From CAINDZ01 sp964399195 (GTDB lineage Bacteria > Krumholzibacteriota > Krumholzibacteriia > LZORAL124-64-63): a stretch of 50,702 nt of DNA. The stretch is taken from NCBI GenBank assembly GCA_964399195.1, contig CAYNPY010000013.1, positions 1 through 50,702 on the forward strand. The letters are read 5' to 3'. Positions 16,134 to 25,751 of the stretch are shown piece by piece. Below the pieces are notes generated by a model, which did no database searches, had not been told where the DNA came from, and saw only the letters and a program-made list of their open reading frames with translations. Position numbers and translations under genes: made by a program. Numbering within the stretch: the stretch's first letter is position 1; each line of letters begins with the position of its first letter.

Positions 16134-17245
16134 CAGCGCCTCCCGGTCAGCACGGCGACGTAGCGATCGCCGGGCAGCGGTTCCCGCTCGTGGCGGGCCA
16201 GCAGCACCAGCAGGCCGGCCGTCGAGGCCGGCTGCACGTGCAGCCCTTCCTTTTCCTTGAGCATGCGCGCGGCCGCGAGCATGGCCTTGTCGGAGGCGTC
16301 GGCGGCCCAGCCGCCGGTGGCGCGGACGGCGCCCAACGCCTCGCGGCCGTCGATCGCGTGCCAGTTGACGAGCGGCTCGTTGACCGGCGTCTCGCGGATC
16401 TTCCCGGGCACCAGGTCGTCGCAGTCGGGCAGGTTCCGCCGCCAGGCGATCACGATCGGGTTCTTCCCGTGCGACGAGCCGCAGACAAGCTTCGGCACCC
16501 GCGAGGTCTTGCCGCGCCGGAACAGCGACACGAATCCATGGTGGATGCCGGCCAGCGTCGTGCCGTTGGAGACCGGGACGGCCACCACCGCCGGCGCGTC
16601 GCGCAGCTCGTCGTAGATCTCGTACGCGATCTCGCCGTAAGCGCGCAGCTGGATCGAGGTGTTGGCGCCGCCGGGGTTGGCGTCGTAGACGTCCTCGCGT
16701 TCCGCGAAGGCGCGCGAGGCCGCGACCGCCGCCTCGTAGTCGCCGGGCACGCGCACGAGCGTCGCCCCGAGCGACTCCATCTCCGCGTCGCGGCGCGTGT
16801 GGTAGCCGGCCGGCAGGTGGACGACGCAGCGCAGGCCGGCCATCGAGGCGGCCAACGCGGTGGCGGCGCCGTAGTTGCCGCAGGTCGCCACCGTCAGGGC
16901 GTCGTAGCCGCGGCGCAGCGCGTCCTGCGCCTGCGCGAACGCGATGCGGTCCTTCTGCGTGCCGGAGGGGTTGCCGCCCTCGAACTTGAGCAGCACCTGC
17001 CGCAGACCGGTGGCGCGCTCGAGATTCCGCGCGCGGGAGAGCGAGGTGTCGCCGACTTCCGTCTCGGCGATGTCCTCGAAGGCGCCCAGACGCTCGGCCA
17101 ACGGCCGCCCGGGGTCTGCGGCCACCTGCCTTCGTTCGGCCAGATCGTCCGGCCAGGTCGCCGCGACCGGCGAGACACCATCCAGCAGCGAGAGCCCGCC
17201 CTCCGGTGGGGACGGGTCCCGGCGCCGTTCCAGCAGATCGGTCAT
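16133..17245 (-). CDS. PLP-dependent fold-type II enzyme (threonine synthase-like)
   Basis: The 370-residue protein is a fold-type II (tryptophan synthase beta superfamily) enzyme. The Schiff-base lysine is probably in GGNPSGTQKDR, the substrate carboxylate loop in ATCGNYGAA, and the phosphate-binding Gly/Ser-rich loop in SNGTTLAGIHHG. The closest general type is threonine synthase, but it lacks the usual long N-terminal region and no thrA/thrB is nearby. It begins the four-gene operon: GGGGAGG stands five bases before ATG 17245, and its stop overlaps the start of the DUF1611 gene. A beta-replacement, elimination or racemase role on an amino-acid substrate fits the operon. Which one cannot be told from sequence. 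Confidence 0.85.
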   Translation of the reverse strand: MTDLLERRRDPSPPEGGLSLLDGVSPVAATWPDDLAERRQVAADPGRPLAERLGAFEDIAETEVGDTSLSRARNLERATGLRQVLLKFEGGNPSGTQKDRIAFAQAQDALRRGYDALTVATCGNYGAATALAASMAGLRCVVHLPAGYHTRRDAEMESLGATLVRVPGDYEAAVAASRAFAEREDVYDANPGGANTSIQLRAYGEIAYEIYDELRDAPAVVAVPVSNGTTLAGIHHGFVSLFRRGKTSRVPKLVCGSSHGKNPIVIAWRRNLPDCDDLVPGKIRETPVNEPLVNWHAIDGREALGAVRATGGWAADASDKAMLAAARMLKEKEGLHVQPASTAGLLVLLARHEREPLPGDRYVAVLTGRR

Positions 17246-17292
17246 GTGCCTCCCCGGCAACGAGTTGGGTCGCGTTCGTCGCTTGCCGGGCG

Positions 17293-17316
17293 GGCCCGGC
17301 GCTCCCTCGCCGGGCC
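17293..17316 (-). promoter_or_regulatory. Hairpin in the leader of the PLP operon, next to the upstream terminator
   Basis: Perfect nine-base stem GGCCCGGCG/CGCCGGGCC with a six-base loop, only ten bases past the T run of the preceding terminator and 48 bases before ATG 17245. It has no T run of its own. It could be a second terminator stem or a leader structure of the operon. Confidence 0.35.
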
Positions 17317-17325
17317 GCATCGTGC

Positions 17326-17359
17326 AAAAAGCAGGCCCCGGGCTGCGGAGCCCGGGGCC
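17326..17359 (-). terminator. Intrinsic terminator of the 2705-residue surface protein gene
   Basis: Perfect eleven-base stem GGCCCCGGGCT/AGCCCGGGGCC with a four-base loop, followed on the minus strand by TGCTTTTTGC. It starts 30 bases after the stop codon at 17389. This is the best rho-independent terminator in the window. Confidence 0.85.
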
Positions 17360-17388
17360 ATGCATCCTTGCGCAGCGCGCGCCGCGGG

Positions 17389-20300
17389 CTACTTGAGCAT
17401 GGTCATTCTCCCGCCCTGCGTCCCGTCCGCGGTGACGAGCCTCGTCAGATACACGCCCGAGGCCAGGCGATGCCCGCCGTCGTCGGTGCCGTCCCAGCGG
17501 AAGGCGTGGCGGCCGGCCGGCAGCTCGCCGTCGACCAGCACGCGCACGAGCCGGCCGTCGACCCCGTACACCAGCAGCCGCGCCCGGCCCGCGTGCGCCA
17601 GGTCGAAGGCGACCACGGTCTGCGGGTTGAACGGGTTCGGCACGTTCTGGTGCAGCGCCGTCACGACGGGCGCCGGCGGCAGGTCCGGCGTCGCGGAGAC
17701 GCCGCCGCTGGGCACCACCAGCGGCTGGTTCGCCTGGCTGCGGGCCTCGACGGCGCCGATCGCCAGGTCGGCCGGGCCGGCGCCGACGACCTCGAAGGTC
17801 ACGACAGCCAACACGCCCGCGCCCGCGATCCCGCGCTCGCGCAGCCCGAGCAGGGCCGCGTCGACGCGGCCCGGCTGCGGCATGAACACCGCAGCGGTCC
17901 CGCCCTGGGCCGCCAGCAGCGCCCCGGCGGCCGCGGCCACCGGCTGCACCGCCGCGGCGTTCCACTGCAGCGGCAGGCTCAGGCCCTGCACGGCGCCGTC
18001 ACCCTCCATCCGGATCGTCACCGCGAACGTCTGGCCCACGCCCGGCAGAGGCGCCACGTCCAGCATCAGGAAGTTGCGCGCCGCCGGCGCCGGCGACGGC
18101 GGCGCAAGGGCGTTGCCGCCCGGGCCGGCGTTCAGCCCGTGGCTGAGGCTGAAGATCATCAGGTCCTCGAAGCCGACGACGTTGTCGGTCGCCGGCAGGG
18201 CGAACGGCAGCGCCGTCGCCGTGGGGCCCACGTCCAGGCGGTTGGCGTAGGACGGCTGGCCGTCCTGCGTCCCGTAGGCCGCCGCCAGCGCCGCGACGTC
18301 GAGGGCGTCGACGCGGTTGTCGCCGAGGCCGCCCGGACCGCCGGCGACGTCCGCCAGCAGGTAGTCGAGCGCCGCTGGCAGCACGGCTGCGCCGGAGGCG
18401 TTGCCGCAGGCGTCCACCACGCGGACGTGGTAGAACCAGTAGTCCCGCACGGGCGGGTTGTCGCGGACCGCGGCCGCGCCCGCCGGCAGCGTGGCCGCCA
18501 GCTCCCAGCCCAGGGCAGCCGGGTCGCTGCCGTTGGCCGGCAGGGCCGGCACCGCGCCGCCCTGGTCCGAGTACTCCGGCGCGAATCCGAAGCCGCGCCG
18601 CCAGACCTGGATCGCCTGGGCGTCGGGATCGCCCGGCGCGGTCCAGGTGACGTCGATGGCCGTCTGCGGCGCCAGCGGGTTGCCCGACAGGACCTGCGCC
18701 GCCGCCAGGCCGGTGACCGGCGCGGGCGGCGTGTGGTCGATGGCCACTTGCGAGGGCGGCAGGATCTCGACCGTCAGCGGCTGGTCGGCGCAATCGCGCA
18801 GGACCACCGACGCCAGCGTGATCAGGCCGGTGCCCTCGGCCACGGTGCCGGTGACGTCGAGCCAGAACAGCACGCCCTCGTTCTCGTCGGCGTCGCAGGA
18901 GGCGCCCGTCAGCGCGCCGTCGACCTGGAGCGAACCGTCGGGGTTCTGCACCACCTGGAACGAGGTGGCCCCGTGGGCGGACAGGTACGTGCCCTCCCGC
19001 ACCGAGGCCGGGCCGTCGCACAGCGCCAGATCGGTCAGCTCCACCAGGACGCTGAACGACTTCACAGGGGTCGAGTCGGTCCGGGTCAGGCGCACGGGGA
19101 TGCTGTCGGCGCACGCCATCACGGTCGACAGGCAGATCCCGGGCGCCGTCGGCACTCCGACCTGGTTGGGCGCCAGCAGCGGCAGGAAGGTCGCGCCGAT
19201 CGCGCGCGGGCCGCTCATGCTCACCGACAGAGGGTTCTGCGCGCCGGTCGCGTCGCCGCTCCAGCCGGCGAAGTACCAGCCGGCGTCCGCTTCGGCGGTC
19301 AGCGTTTCGACCTGGCCGCAGGCGTAGTCGACCAGTCCGAGCAGGCGCGACACCGAGCCGCCGCCCGCGACCTGGACGTCCAGGCGGTTGCGCAGCGCGT
19401 CCTCGCCCACCGGCGCGCCCGCCGTCGGCTTGAAGTAGTCCACCAGCACGGTGTGTGCCGGCGGCGCGGCGCCGCGGTTGCCCGCGTAGACGCCGACGCC
19501 TTCGACGTGCAGCGGATAAGTGAAGGCGGGGCCGGCGTCGACCCACACGGCGCCGTCGGTCGAGTACCGCTGCTGGAAGAGGTCGCCGTCGCGGGCCAGG
19601 CGCATCCAGAACGGCGGCTGCAAGCCCCCCGGCAGGGCGAAGTTGTGGCTGGTCTGCGCCGGCCCCAGGATGACGGCGATGCGCAGGGTGGCCTGGATGT
19701 CGCGGAACACCTCGGCGCGCACCCACGTCGCCTGGTCCTGCATCACCAGCAGGCCCTGCTGGCCGTAGTTGGCCGGGGGCAGCGAGTCGAACTTGACCTC
19801 CAGCTCGAAGTCCGTGTTCTCGGCCGCCTGCAGGATGTGCGTGGCGCCGATGAATCCGTTCCAGATCTCGTGCTCGTCGCCGCCCGGCACGCTGATCGCC
19901 ACGCGGGCGCTGTCAGTGAAGGCGTTGACGTTGGCTGCCGTGCCTCCGTCGTTGAACGGATCGACGACGGTCCAGCGGGGATCCAGCGCGCAGCCGCTGA
20001 AGTCGTCCGCCTGCGCCACGGCCAGGACCTCGAGGAACGTGGCCGTGACGGCCAGGTCCGCGTCCACGAGCAGGGTGTCGGGATTCTGCTGCCCGCTCAG
20101 GGCGCCGGACCAGCCGCCGAAGACCCAGCCGGATGCCGGTACGGCGGTCAGCGCGACGCGCGTGCCGTGGTAGTAGGAACCGCCGGCCGGCACGGCCGCG
20201 ATGGTCCCCTGTCCGATCGTCGCCAGCGAGACCGCGTGCAACGCGAGGGCCCCGAAGGCGGCGCCGACGCTGCGGTCGCCGTCCATCACCAGGGTGCGCG

Positions 20301-23300
20301 GGTTGAGGTCGCCCGCCAGGTCGCCGCTCCAGGCCACGAGACCCCACCCCGTGTCAGGCACGGCCGACACGGTGACGACCGTCCCGGCGTTGTACACCCC
20401 GCCCGGAGGGGACAAGGCGATGGCGCCGTCGCCCGCCGTGACCTCCGTGGTGAGCGTGTACTGCGGCACGGCGGCGAAGTTGGCGGTCACCGACACCGGC
20501 CCGGACATCGGCACCGGCAGCGGGTTCTGGGTGCCGGTCAGGTCGCCCGTCCAGCCCGTGAAGGCCCAGCCCGGCTGGTCGACGGCCGTCAGCGTCTCGA
20601 CCTCGCCGCACAGGTAGTCGAGCTTGTTCAGCGCGCGTTGCACCAGGCCGCCGCCGGCGATGTTCACGGCGAGCCGGTTGCGCAGCGAGTCCTCGGCCGC
20701 GGGCGCGCCCGCCCCGTTGTTGAAGTAGTCCACCTCGACCGTGTGGGCCGGCGGCACGATGCCGCGGTTGCCGGCGAACAGGCCGACGGCGGTGACCGTC
20801 ATCTCGTAGGTGAATGGCGCGCCGGCCAGGTTCCAGTCGACGCCGTTCTCGGACCAGTACTGGGTCCAGGTGTCGCCGTCGCGGGTCAGGCGCATGTAGA
20901 GCGGTTCGTCGACCGTCGGCGCCAGGAACACGTCGTGCGTGATCTGCGCCGGGCCGCGGTCCACCGCCACGCGGAGGTTGTTGAAGTCGTCGCGGAAGAA
21001 CTCGGCGCGGACCCAGTTCGCCTCGTCCTGCTTCACGACGATGCCTTCCTGCCCGAAGTTGGCCGGCACCCGCGAGTCGAACTTGGCCTCCAGCGTGAAC
21101 TGCTGCTTGTCCCACGCCGGCTGCAGGATGTGCGCGGCGCCCATGACGCCGTTCCAGATCTCATGATCGAAGCCGCCCGGCACGTAGATCGCCACGCGGG
21201 CGCTGTCGGTGTGAGCGTTGACGATCCCGGCCGTCGCGCCGTCGTCGTAGGGGTCGACCACGGTCCACACCGGGTCCAGTTCGCAGGCGGAGAAGTCGTC
21301 CGCCAGCGCGACCGGCGGCAGCGGGGTGAACGTCGCCGTCACGGCGCGCGGCGCGGTCATGACGATCGTGTCGGCCGCGGCGGCGCCGATCAGGTCGCCG
21401 CTCCAGCCGCCGAACTGCCAGCCCTGGTCCGGCGTGGCCAGCAGCGCCACCGCGGTGCCCTGGTAGTGCAGCGGGCCGACCGGGTCGGTGACGACGCTGC
21501 CGCCACCCACGACGGCGATCGTCAGCTCGTGCAGCGGCAGGGGCGTGAACGTCGCCGTGATGCTCTTGTCGCCGTCGACGACGATCGTGTCGGGGTTGGC
21601 GCTGCCGGTCAGGTCGCCGGACCAGGCGTCCAGGCCGAAGCCGACCTCGCCCTGCGCGGTGAGGATCACGCGGCGGCCCTGGTTGTAGATACCGCCGGGC
21701 GGGCTCAGCGTCACCTGGCCGTTGCCGCCGGGCACCGCGACGGTGACCGTGTGCTGCGGCACGGCGACGAAGGTGGCGGTCACGTTCATCTCGCCGGTGA
21801 CGACCAGGGTGTCGGGATTGGCCGCGCCCGTCAGGTCGCCCGACCAGCCGCTGAAGGCCCAGCCGGGACCGTCCTCGGCGGTGACGACGACGCGGTCGCC
21901 CAGGAAGTAAGGCCCGGTCGCCGGCGACAGCGTCACGCTGCCGCCGCCGCCGATCACGTTCGTCGCGACGCCCAGCGGCGGCAACGGCGTGAACGTCGCC
22001 GTCACGGCGGCCGGACCCGACATCGCCAGCACCGCGGGCACGGACGCGCCGTCCAGCGCGCCGGACCAGCCCGCGAAAGTCCAACCGTGCGCCGGCACGG
22101 GCGTCAGCGTGACCTGCTGGTCGCAGCCGTAGCTGGGCAGGTCCGGGGTGGCGGACACGGTGCCGCCGCCCAGGGTCGTGATCGTCAGCGGCGCCCGCTC
22201 CGCGTCTTCGGCCAGCAGCGAGCCGCTCGCGTACCGGAAGTAGTCCACCAGCACGGTATGCGCGGGATTGTTGCCATTGTTGCCGGCGTAGACGCCGACG
22301 CCGGTCACCTCGAGGTCGTAGGTGAAGCCCGAGCCCGGCGGCGTGTTCCAGACGACGCCGTCGGCCGACCACTGGACGGTCCAGACGTCGCCGGCGCGAA
22401 TCACGCGCAGTCGGTACGAGCCGTTCGGGCCGATCTGCGCGTTGACGGGAATCGTGGCGCCGTCGGGCAGGGCGGCGAACACGTGCGTCAGCGGCCCGAA
22501 GCTGATGAATTCGAAACGCAGCCACTGCGTGTCGTCCTGCCGGACGATGATGCCTTCCTGGGCGAGGAGCGCGTTGGGCAGGTGGGAATCGAACTTCACT
22601 TCCACCGCGAAATCCAGGTCGAGCGCCGGCTGGATCAGGTGCGGCGCCGTGATGGCCCCGTTCCACAGCTCGTGGGTCGCTCCGCCGGGCACCGTCAGGG
22701 CCACGCGCGCGTCGTCCGAATAGGACCCCTGCAGGGCCCAGCTCGCCGCGTCCCCGCGGGGATTGACGAACGTCCACATCGAGTCCAGCTCGCAGCCGTT
22801 GAAGTCGTCCTCGACGAACGCATGGACGATCTCCGTGAAGGACGCCGCCACGGCGCGGTCCGCGGTCATCACCAGCGTGTCCGGATTGGCAGACCCAGTG
22901 AGGTCTCCTGACCATCCGACGAACTTCCAGTCCACGTCCGGCACGGCGGTGACCGCGACGGCGACGCCCTCATTGTAGACGCCGCCGGGCGGATCCAGCT
23001 GGATCGCGCCGCTGCCGGTCGCCACCACGGCGGCCAGCGTGTACTGCGGCACGGCCACGAAGCGCGCCGTCACCGCGGCGGCGCCGTTCATGGTGACCTG
23101 AATCGGGTTCTGCGTCCCGGACACTGCGCCCGACCACGAGTCGAAGCGCCAGCCGGGCTGGTCCACCGCCGTCAGGGTCTCGACCTGGCCGCAGGCGTAG
23201 CTGGGCAGGTCCAGGGCGCGCGCGACCGCGCCGCCCCCGTCGATCGTCACCGACAGCGGCGCGCGCTCGCCGTCCTCTCCCGCCGGAGCGCCGGCGGCGT

Positions 23301-25506
23301 TGTGGACGTAGTCGACCAGGACCGTGTGCGCCGGCGGCGCGAAGCCGCGGTTGCCGGCGAACACGCCGACCCCCGAGACGGTCATGTCGTAGCTGAACGG
23401 TCCACCGGCCACGGTCCAGTTGACGCCGTTCGCGGACCACGACTGCACCCACGTGTCGCCGGTGCGCGTGACGCGCATCCACAGCGGGGCCGTCAGGCCC
23501 TCCGGCAGGTAGACGTCGTGCGTCAGGATCGCCGGGCCGCGGTCGACCGCCACGCGCATGCGGTTGGTCTCGTCTCGGAAGAACTCGGCGCGGATCCAGC
23601 GCGTCTCGCTCTCCTTGATGAGGATCCCTTCCTGCCCGAAGTTGCCGGGCAGGTTGGAGTCGAACTTCGCCTCGATCGTGAAGTCGACGTCCTGCGCCGG
23701 CTGCAGGATGTGCGGCGAGCCGATGAAGCCGTTCCAGATCTCGTGCTCGATGCCGCCGGGCACGCTGATCGCCACGCGGGCGTTCTCGGACCAGCCCCCC
23801 GACAGGACCGCGGTGGCGCCGTCGCCGTAGGGATCGACGAAGGTCCAGGGACCGCCCAGGTCGCAGCGGTTGAAGTCGTCGGCCAGGAAGACCGGCGGGA
23901 TCACGGTGAACGTGGCGTGCACCGTCTTGTCGCCGTTCATCAGCAGCGTGTCGGGATTGGCCGCGCCGGTCAGGTCGCCGCTCCAGCCGGCGAACTGCCA
24001 GCCGGCATCCGGCACCGCGGTCAGGACGACGGACGAGCCGAAGAGGTAGTCCGGGTCGTCTGGCTGGCGCAGCACCTGGCCGCTGCCGCTGACGGTCGTC
24101 ACCAGCGTGTGCGACGGCATGACCGCGAAGCCGGCCGTGATGCTCTTGTCGCCGTCGACGAGGATCGCCACCGGGTTGGCCGTGCCGGTCGCGTCGCCGG
24201 ACCAGCCGGTGAAGCCCCACCCGGGGTCGGCCACGGCCGTCGCCATGACGGTCGCGCCCGCGTTGTAGACGCCGCCCGGCGGCGACAGGGCGACGCTGCC
24301 CGAGCCGTCCGGCTGCACGGCGGTGGTGACCGTGTACTGGGCCACGGCGCCGAAGTTGACGGTCACCGCGCGGTTGCCGTCCAGCGTGATCGCCTGGGGG
24401 TTCACCGTCCCGGCGAGGTCGCCCGCGAAGCCCGTGAAGGCCCAGCCCGGCCCGTCCACGGCGGTCACCGTCACCACGGTGCCGCGGTTGTAGACGCCGC
24501 CCGGCGGAGACAGCAGGTACGAGCCGCCGCCCGCGACGCTCACGACGAGCGTATCGACCGGCACGGCGGTGAAGGTCGCGGTCACCGTCGCCGGTCCGTT
24601 CATCGGCAGCACGGCCGGGTTGGCGCTGCCGGCCAGCGCGCCGCCCCAGCCGCTGAAGGCCCAGCCCAGCTGGTCGACCGCGGTCAGCGTGACGTCCTGC
24701 GCGCAGGCGTAGCTGGCCAGGTCCGGGCTGCGCGCCACCAGGCCGCCGCCGGTCACGTCGACGGCCAGCGTGTTGCGCTCGACATCGTCGCCGCCGCCGT
24801 CGACGCCGAACCAATCGGCGTGCACGGTGTGGGCGGGCGGGTTGGCGCCGCGGTTGCCGGCATAGATGCCGATGCTGTCGGGCGCAAACGCGTAGACGAA
24901 CGGCGCGCCGGCCGGCTGCCAGACCGCGCCGTCGTGGGACCAGTCCAGGGTCCAGGTATCGCCCGCGCGCGTGACGCGCAGGTACAGCGGCGACGCCGAC
25001 AGGGGCAAGATCGCCGAGTCGAAGAACAGCGTGGTCGGCCCGCCCAGCGCCGCCACCCGCACCAGACCCGTCTCGTTGCGGTAGATCTCCAGGCGCAGCC
25101 ATTGGCTGTCGCTCTGGCGCACCAGCAGGCCCTGCTGCCCGAAGTTCGCCGGCAGCACGGAGGTGAACTTCACGGCGGCGGTGAAATCGCCCGGCGCCAG
25201 CGGCTGGCGCACGTGCGGCGCGCCGATGGTCGTGTTCCAGATCTCGTGCGTCGAGCCGCCCGGCACGCTCAGCGCCAGGTGCGCGTCGTCGGTGTAAGCG
25301 CCGGTGATGGCGACGGTCGCCGCCGGATCCCCGCCGTCGACGAAGGTCCAGACCGGGTCCAGTGCGCAGGCGTGGAAGTCGTCCGCCTGGTACTGCGCCC
25401 GCGCGGAGGCCGCGGCCAGCAGCAGCATCAGCAGCGCCGTCGCCGTGGTCAGACACGTCGTGAGCGGATTGTGCGTTGCGATCCTTGCGTGCATCCGGTT
25501 TCTCAT
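17389..25506 (-). CDS. Giant repetitive cell-surface protein (five DUF1349-like and fourteen InlB-B-type repeats)
   Basis: The 2705-residue precursor starts at ATG 25506 (AGAGG upstream) with a signal peptide cleaved near ASARA37. Five ~190-residue concanavalin-A-like (DUF1349-type) modules start near residues 41, 542, 899, 1402 and 1833, each opening with [AE]DDF-x-x-C-x-L-x-x-x-WT and holding HEIWN or HELWN and YAGNRG or FAGNRG. Between them lie divergent InlB-B-type repeats (GW-x-F-x-G-W-x-G ... NP) in groups of 4, 2, 4, 3 and 1. From ~2110 follow cohesin-like and fibronectin-III-like regions with a dockerin-like stretch, and a type-A sorting domain (QNVPNPFNPQTVV ... MTMLK). No catalytic site is apparent; an adhesin or glycan-binding role is inferred. 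It has its own promoter and terminator. Confidence 0.85.
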   Translation of the reverse strand: MRNRMHARIATHNPLTTCLTTATALLMLLLAAASARAQYQADDFHACALDPVWTFVDGGDPAATVAITGAYTDDAHLALSVPGGSTHEIWNTTIGAPHVRQPLAPGDFTAAVKFTSVLPANFGQQGLLVRQSDSQWLRLEIYRNETGLVRVAALGGPTTLFFDSAILPLSASPLYLRVTRAGDTWTLDWSHDGAVWQPAGAPFVYAFAPDSIGIYAGNRGANPPAHTVHADWFGVDGGGDDVERNTLAVDVTGGGLVARSPDLASYACAQDVTLTAVDQLGWAFSGWGGALAGSANPAVLPMNGPATVTATFTAVPVDTLVVSVAGGGSYLLSPPGGVYNRGTVVTVTAVDGPGWAFTGFAGDLAGTVNPQAITLDGNRAVTVNFGAVAQYTVTTAVQPDGSGSVALSPPGGVYNAGATVMATAVADPGWGFTGWSGDATGTANPVAILVDGDKSITAGFAVMPSHTLVTTVSGSGQVLRQPDDPDYLFGSSVVLTAVPDAGWQFAGWSGDLTGAANPDTLLMNGDKTVHATFTVIPPVFLADDFNRCDLGGPWTFVDPYGDGATAVLSGGWSENARVAISVPGGIEHEIWNGFIGSPHILQPAQDVDFTIEAKFDSNLPGNFGQEGILIKESETRWIRAEFFRDETNRMRVAVDRGPAILTHDVYLPEGLTAPLWMRVTRTGDTWVQSWSANGVNWTVAGGPFSYDMTVSGVGVFAGNRGFAPPAHTVLVDYVHNAAGAPAGEDGERAPLSVTIDGGGAVARALDLPSYACGQVETLTAVDQPGWRFDSWSGAVSGTQNPIQVTMNGAAAVTARFVAVPQYTLAAVVATGSGAIQLDPPGGVYNEGVAVAVTAVPDVDWKFVGWSGDLTGSANPDTLVMTADRAVAASFTEIVHAFVEDDFNGCELDSMWTFVNPRGDAASWALQGSYSDDARVALTVPGGATHELWNGAITAPHLIQPALDLDFAVEVKFDSHLPNALLAQEGIIVRQDDTQWLRFEFISFGPLTHVFAALPDGATIPVNAQIGPNGSYRLRVIRAGDVWTVQWSADGVVWNTPPGSGFTYDLEVTGVGVYAGNNGNNPAHTVLVDYFRYASGSLLAEDAERAPLTITTLGGGTVSATPDLPSYGCDQQVTLTPVPAHGWTFAGWSGALDGASVPAVLAMSGPAAVTATFTPLPPLGVATNVIGGGGSVTLSPATGPYFLGDRVVVTAEDGPGWAFSGWSGDLTGAANPDTLVVTGEMNVTATFVAVPQHTVTVAVPGGNGQVTLSPPGGIYNQGRRVILTAQGEVGFGLDAWSGDLTGSANPDTIVVDGDKSITATFTPLPLHELTIAVVGGGSVVTDPVGPLHYQGTAVALLATPDQGWQFGGWSGDLIGAAAADTIVMTAPRAVTATFTPLPPVALADDFSACELDPVWTVVDPYDDGATAGIVNAHTDSARVAIYVPGGFDHEIWNGVMGAAHILQPAWDKQQFTLEAKFDSRVPANFGQEGIVVKQDEANWVRAEFFRDDFNNLRVAVDRGPAQITHDVFLAPTVDEPLYMRLTRDGDTWTQYWSENGVDWNLAGAPFTYEMTVTAVGLFAGNRGIVPPAHTVEVDYFNNGAGAPAAEDSLRNRLAVNIAGGGLVQRALNKLDYLCGEVETLTAVDQPGWAFTGWTGDLTGTQNPLPVPMSGPVSVTANFAAVPQYTLTTEVTAGDGAIALSPPGGVYNAGTVVTVSAVPDTGWGLVAWSGDLAGDLNPRTLVMDGDRSVGAAFGALALHAVSLATIGQGTIAAVPAGGSYYHGTRVALTAVPASGWVFGGWSGALSGQQNPDTLLVDADLAVTATFLEVLAVAQADDFSGCALDPRWTVVDPFNDGGTAANVNAFTDSARVAISVPGGDEHEIWNGFIGATHILQAAENTDFELEVKFDSLPPANYGQQGLLVMQDQATWVRAEVFRDIQATLRIAVILGPAQTSHNFALPGGLQPPFWMRLARDGDLFQQRYSTDGAVWVDAGPAFTYPLHVEGVGVYAGNRGAAPPAHTVLVDYFKPTAGAPVGEDALRNRLDVQVAGGGSVSRLLGLVDYACGQVETLTAEADAGWYFAGWSGDATGAQNPLSVSMSGPRAIGATFLPLLAPNQVGVPTAPGICLSTVMACADSIPVRLTRTDSTPVKSFSVLVELTDLALCDGPASVREGTYLSAHGATSFQVVQNPDGSLQVDGALTGASCDADENEGVLFWLDVTGTVAEGTGLITLASVVLRDCADQPLTVEILPPSQVAIDHTPPAPVTGLAAAQVLSGNPLAPQTAIDVTWTAPGDPDAQAIQVWRRGFGFAPEYSDQGGAVPALPANGSDPAALGWELAATLPAGAAAVRDNPPVRDYWFYHVRVVDACGNASGAAVLPAALDYLLADVAGGPGGLGDNRVDALDVAALAAAYGTQDGQPSYANRLDVGPTATALPFALPATDNVVGFEDLMIFSLSHGLNAGPGGNALAPPSPAPAARNFLMLDVAPLPGVGQTFAVTIRMEGDGAVQGLSLPLQWNAAAVQPVAAAAGALLAAQGGTAAVFMPQPGRVDAALLGLRERGIAGAGVLAVVTFEVVGAGPADLAIGAVEARSQANQPLVVPSGGVSATPDLPPAPVVTALHQNVPNPFNPQTVVAFDLAHAGRARLLVYGVDGRLVRVLVDGELPAGRHAFRWDGTDDGGHRLASGVYLTRLVTADGTQGGRMTMLK

Positions 25507-25621
25507 GGCGACCTCTGTGCCTCCCCGGTCATCCTGTGGACCCGCCGGCGTGGACGTCGCGTGCCCGCGCCCCTGTCCGCCGGAACTGCCGCGCGGATTC
25601 GGACGTGATTCGTGACGGGCG

Positions 25622-25641
25622 CGGCCTTCCCCCGAAGGCCG
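25622..25641 (-). promoter_or_regulatory. Stem-loop in the 5' leader of the giant surface protein gene
   Basis: Perfect eight-base stem CGGCCTTC/GAAGGCCG around a four-base loop, about 115 bases before ATG 25506 and inside the predicted ~190-base leader. No T run follows it on the minus strand, so it is unlikely to be a terminator. A stabilising leader structure is possible. Confidence 0.35.
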
Positions 25642-25700
25642 GCGCGAAGCGAGCCTGCTCCGTATGATCATAGCGCGCGCGACTGCTGTTTTGCCAGATA

Positions 25701-25730
25701 ATTATACATTTAATCGCATCCATCGTGCAA
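25701..25730 (-). promoter_or_regulatory. Sigma-70 promoter of the giant surface protein gene
   Basis: Minus strand: -35 TTGCAC (25725-25730), 18-base spacer, perfect -10 TATAAT (25701-25706), inside an AT-rich island just past the stop of the STAS gene. It predicts a leader of about 188 bases. Confidence 0.7.
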
Positions 25731-25751
25731 GTGGATCCATCATGTCGCCAA

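Noticed and set aside
17206..22911. A 1901-residue plus-strand frame antisense to the giant surface protein
   Set aside because: It is Arg/Gly/His/Val-rich without domains. Its length mirrors the third-position GC bias of the real minus-strand gene, whose translation shows repeats, a signal peptide and a sorting domain.
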